This document shows, one piece after another, positions 31,433 to 32,037 of a stretch of DNA of 32,037 nucleotides (its first letter is position 1; each line of letters opens with the position of its first letter). The DNA is from an uncultured Oscillospiraceae bacterium. GTDB lineage: Bacteria > Bacillota > Clostridia > Oscillospirales > Oscillospiraceae. Both the position numbers and the translations under genes were made by a program. The notes under the pieces are model-generated. The model had not been told where the DNA came from. It saw nothing but the letters and a program-made list of their open reading frames with translations, and did no database searches. The DNA lies in NCBI GenBank assembly GCA_944386835.1, contig CALXCQ010000034.1, forward strand, positions 1 to 32,037, in the 5' to 3' direction.

Positions 31433-32037
31433 GGTTTTTTCCTCCTTTTATTTGTTTATCACAACCTTAGTATGACCGTCATGAGAAAGATTATAGGTGT
31501 GAATTTCTGGTAAGGAAGGAAATTCTTTATAGAAACAAAAACCGTTTCCTCATATTGGCATGTAAGTCGGTTTTGTGAAGCCAAGCACCCATTTCGTGTC
31601 AAAAATAAGATGGCTCCCTCATCAGTGCAGGACGGTGTTACCATGCCGGAACTGACAGTTTGGAAAATCCTTGTTAAAGCCGTTAGATTATTGGATGAGA
31701 GGCTAAACACCCCTTGAAAGAAAGATAGTATGAGGCAAAACTGGCTGGAGAAAAGAATGATGCCTTTCTCCTCAAAAATGCTTTTTAACTGCGTAACACT
31801 TCCATGCAAACTGCTATTTGTTTAAACGAATCCTTTTTCATTCTGCTATCAACCATTCCTTAATTAAGGATAGGAAAAAGATACTCGTTCTGTAAAGTTT
31901 ACCTTTTTCTTCGTGAAAAAGACAAGGAAGATTTTTCCTTTTCGGAAATACTCCGTTTTATGTAAACCAGGATTGAAAGATTATCGAATTTCAAGAAACC
32001 AATATCTGCTCAGTGTTGCATTTTTCCCACTTAGATA
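31433..32037. other. AT-rich region without a supportable gene
   Basis: Six hundred bases with no convincing gene. A 116-residue minus-strand frame (31459-31809) overlaps the DUF1540 promoter region and has no ribosome site. A 14-bp palindrome, TCCTTAATTAAGGA, lies at 31857-31870. A CTTTTTC/GAAAAAG hairpin is near 31903-31921. The higher AT content and fragmentary frames suggest decayed sequence or the long upstream region of a gene beyond the window. Confidence 0.4.

Noticed and set aside
31459-31809. 116-residue minus-strand frame
   Set aside because: No ribosome site, composition unlike the other proteins, and it covers the promoter region of DUF1540. A distant LysR-like string was too weak to call a pseudogene.
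1-32037. tRNA, rRNA, CRISPR array, insertion sequence or phage genes
   Set aside because: No T-loop GGTTCGAATCC pattern, no spaced identical repeats, and no transposase or integrase motif was found in the gaps or the coding frames.

Overview
The window looks like a chromosomal segment of a Bacillota bacterium, most likely a gut-type Clostridia (Oscillospirales or a relative). The basis is gene content: separate FtcD and FchA enzymes for histidine degradation, YitT, YihY, DUF5685 and DUF1540 proteins, strong AGGAGG ribosome sites, TTG/GTG starts and extended -10 promoters. The GC content is moderate. I see no transposase, integrase, phage gene, tRNA, rRNA or CRISPR array, so this reads as ordinary chromosome rather than an island. 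The last 600 bases are clearly more AT-rich.

Layout. 1-1264: terminator of an upstream gene, a non-coding spacer, then two overlapping small genes (a DUF2892-type membrane protein and a helical protein of unknown function). 1405-2601 (minus): a LysR regulator followed by a small unknown protein. 2766-9142 (plus): a large flavin-rhodanese-siroheme sulfite reductase fusion, an overlapping CbiK-type sirohydrochlorin chelatase that would make its cofactor, and a three-gene iron/corrinoid-type ABC importer. 9453-10634 (minus): a CDF metal exporter. 10833-11822 (minus): a GntR-type regulator with an unfamiliar C-terminal domain, divergent from the histidine operon hutH-hutU-ftcD-hutI-fchA (12012-18592), which converts histidine to glutamate and passes the formimino carbon into tetrahydrofolate. 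18707-22989: YitT (minus), a Crp/Fnr regulator, a dGTPase-like HD protein and a YihY membrane protein. 23076-24544: a DUF5685 protein overlapping a J-domain/TPR protein. 24910-28354 (minus): kdpE and kdpD, with kdpD split by one in-frame TAA. 28518-30530 (plus): trkH-trkA, divergent from kdpDE. 30732-31432 (minus): two small genes missed by a 60-residue cut-off, a 55-residue DUF2292-like protein behind a cobalamin-type riboswitch and a 58-residue DUF1540 protein.

How the genes fit together. Three modules stand out: sulfite/siroheme metabolism under a divergent LysR regulator, histidine use under a divergent GntR regulator, and potassium uptake by Trk beside a Kdp two-component system that has no kdpFABC pump genes nearby. 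The potassium module has a repeated AAGATT motif in the shared promoter region. The most unusual items are the multi-domain sulfite reductase, the nonsense-split kdpD, the riboswitch-controlled microprotein gene, and the GntR effector domain with its repeated candidate operator.
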